Shown here one piece after another: positions 5,141 to 6,138 of a stretch of 6,138 nt of DNA. Origin of the DNA: an uncultured Massilia sp. (GTDB lineage: Bacteria > Pseudomonadota > Gammaproteobacteria > Burkholderiales > Burkholderiaceae); NCBI GenBank assembly GCA_946886065.1, contig CAMPHU010000264.1:1-6138 (forward strand), read 5' to 3'. Under the pieces are notes generated by a model. It was not told the DNA's origin, did no database searches, and worked only from the letters and a program-made list of their open reading frames with translations. Within the stretch, counting starts at the first letter, position 1; the number at the start of each line of letters is the position of its first letter. Made by a program: the position numbers and the translations under genes.

Positions 5141-5980
5141 TTAAACGAGCACCGCGTCGCCCATCGCCGCCGCCATCTCGGCGGCCTCGTCCTGGATCTG
5201 GCGCAGGGTGTCTTCGTCGAGCACGAAGTCGATGGCGCTTTCGGCATGGGCCGGCAGCGGCAATGGCTTGTTGCCGAGAGGGGATTGCACCGGCGCATAT
5301 TGATTAGCCAGCAACAGGGTATCGAGCAGGCTGCCGGGGGGCATGTTGAGCCAGCCGCCGCGCATGTCGGCGATGGCCTCGGCCACCACCGTGGGAATGT
5401 TGAGCTTCTTCATCACTTCGGTGCTCACCACGTCTTCGCACAGCTCGCCCCAGTTCTCGACATCGTCGTCGAGCAGGCCGGGAAATTCGTCGGCGCGCGA
5501 GAGCAGGTAGAAGCCGCCCACCTCGTGCACGATGCCGGCGAACATGGCGGTGTCCGGGTTGACGTAGGTGACGCGGCGCGCGAGCGCGTAGGCGAGCGAG
5601 GCGACATGGGCCGAATGCTCCCACAGCTGCCCGGCCTTGGCGCGCAGGGCCCGGTCCTTGATGCGGCTGCCGAACTGGCGCACCACCAGGCTCGCCACCA
5701 GGGCCTGCAGGCGGCGGTAGCCGATGCGGGTCACGGCGGCGCGCACATTGGTCACCGGCACGCCGCTGTTGCCGCCGAACGCAGCCGTGTTGGCCATGGC
5801 GACGGTGCGCGCGGCCAGCTGCGGTTCGGACAGCACGAGGCGGATCGCCTCTTCCACATGGCAATCGGGGTCGTCGAGGGCGAGCTGCAGGCGCAGCACG
5901 GCATTGACGCTGGTGGGGAAGGTGATCTCACCGCGGACAGCCTGCGCCGCGATGTATCCGAAGGCTTCGAGTTTATTCAC
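5141..5980 (-). CDS. HDOD-domain signalling protein
   Basis: This 279-residue cytoplasmic protein is built mainly of an HDOD domain (about residues 17-215), a relative of HD phosphohydrolases that usually lacks catalytic metal ligands and acts as a signalling or scaffold module. Family marks are FPTSVNAVLRLQLALDDPD (21-39), MANTAAFG (62-69) where many members have LANSAAF, AVTRIG (82-87), WEHS (120-123) and HEVGG (152-156). No GGDEF, EAL or receiver domain is attached. HDOD proteins have been linked to motility, c-di-GMP and stress control, but the role here is unknown. I chose the GTG at 5980 because NKLEAFGYIAAQ looks like the natural N-terminus. The frame is open further up to a GTG at 6097, but that extension is Arg/Pro-rich and has no ribosome site. 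A perfect TATAAT lies just upstream of the GTG. Confidence 0.9.
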   Translation of the reverse strand: MNKLEAFGYIAAQAVRGEITFPTSVNAVLRLQLALDDPDCHVEEAIRLVLSEPQLAARTVAMANTAAFGGNSGVPVTNVRAAVTRIGYRRLQALVASLVVRQFGSRIKDRALRAKAGQLWEHSAHVASLAYALARRVTYVNPDTAMFAGIVHEVGGFYLLSRADEFPGLLDDDVENWGELCEDVVSTEVMKKLNIPTVVAEAIADMRGGWLNMPPGSLLDTLLLANQYAPVQSPLGNKPLPLPAHAESAIDFVLDEDTLRQIQDEAAEMAAAMGDAVLV

Positions 5981-5987
5981 GCGCCGA

Positions 5988-6017
5988 ATTATACCTTGCT
6001 GTGTGACCAACTCTCGC
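5988..6017 (-). promoter_or_regulatory. Candidate promoter immediately upstream of the HDOD start codon
   Basis: On the minus strand, TATAAT occupies 5993-5988. The best -35 is GCGAGA (6017-6012) with an 18-bp spacer, a poor match. Transcription would start near 5981, at the GTG codon (5980), giving a leaderless or nearly leaderless message. Alternatively AAGG (5997-5994), 13 nt before the GTG, is a distant ribosome site and the TATAAT is fortuitous. Confidence 0.4.
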
Positions 6018-6138
6018 GGCCAGGGGGCTGCCTTTCCTCTCCTGCCGCCGCGGTGTGGCAGGCGATCCACATCTGTCAAAAATAAAGGCGCTGTCACCGT
6101 TGAGTGTTGAATCTTCCTTGGCTGCTGAGGTCTAACGA
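6018..6138. other. Non-coding right edge with inverted repeat CCTGCC-N10-GGCAGG
   Basis: I see no supported gene here. A perfect 6-bp inverted repeat, CCTGCC (6041-6046) and GGCAGG (6057-6062), lies about 60-80 bp upstream of the HDOD gene start; it has no T tract and could be a regulator site or chance. A consensus TTGACA occurs on the minus strand (6079-6074), but the hexamer at 17-bp spacing, ACACCG, is not -10-like. The upstream neighbour of the HDOD gene is outside the window. Confidence 0.35.

Noticed and set aside
4192..5307. A 371-codon plus-strand open frame overlapping lysR
   Set aside because: It is Arg/Pro/Ala-rich out-of-frame translation of lysR with no recognisable domain.
6074..6079. 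Consensus TTGACA on the minus strand as the -35 of an HDOD promoter
   Set aside because: The hexamer at 17-bp spacing (ACACCG) is not -10-like, and the TATAAT at 5993-5988 is 80 bp away, so the two cannot form one promoter.

Overview
The window is GC-rich DNA with bacterial gene packing and typical sigma-70 and Shine-Dalgarno signals. The protein families (type II secretion/type IV pilus-type ATPase, YigZ, AraJ-like MFS, cysteine hydrolase, LysR, HDOD) and the tRNA-Lys sequence suit a betaproteobacterium. My impression is Oxalobacteraceae (Massilia-like), but this rests on the look of the proteins and not on a search. The region reads as ordinary chromosome: I see no transposase, integrase, CRISPR array or phage gene.

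Left part (1-1642). The window opens inside a secretion/pilus assembly ATPase gene, of which the last 198 residues are present. Then come two identical tRNA-Lys(UUU) genes, each with a TATAAT -10 box 12 nt upstream and a UUCG-loop terminator downstream. They bracket a small four-helix membrane protein gene of unknown function. A run of three abutting palindromes follows the first terminator.

Middle part (1643-3544). A YigZ/IMPACT-family gene starts only 15 nt after the second tRNA terminator. Next is an AraJ-like MFS exporter, preceded by a possible promoter and an 8-bp inverted repeat.

Right part (3545-6138). A cysteine hydrolase of the isochorismatase superfamily (minus strand) is divergent from a LysR-type regulator. 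The 110-bp gap between them holds facing promoter candidates and a GGCAA/TTGCC inverted repeat, so the LysR protein probably controls the hydrolase and itself. The hydrolase meets the MFS gene tail to tail with a 4-nt gap. The lysR gene meets an HDOD-domain signalling gene tail to tail with a 6-nt gap. The HDOD gene begins at a GTG just downstream of a perfect TATAAT.

I did not find a clearly new biological system. The points most worth a second look are the paired tRNA-Lys genes around an orphan membrane protein, the terminator placed against the yigZ start, the inverted repeat ahead of the MFS gene, the divergent LysR control region, and the possibly leaderless HDOD gene.
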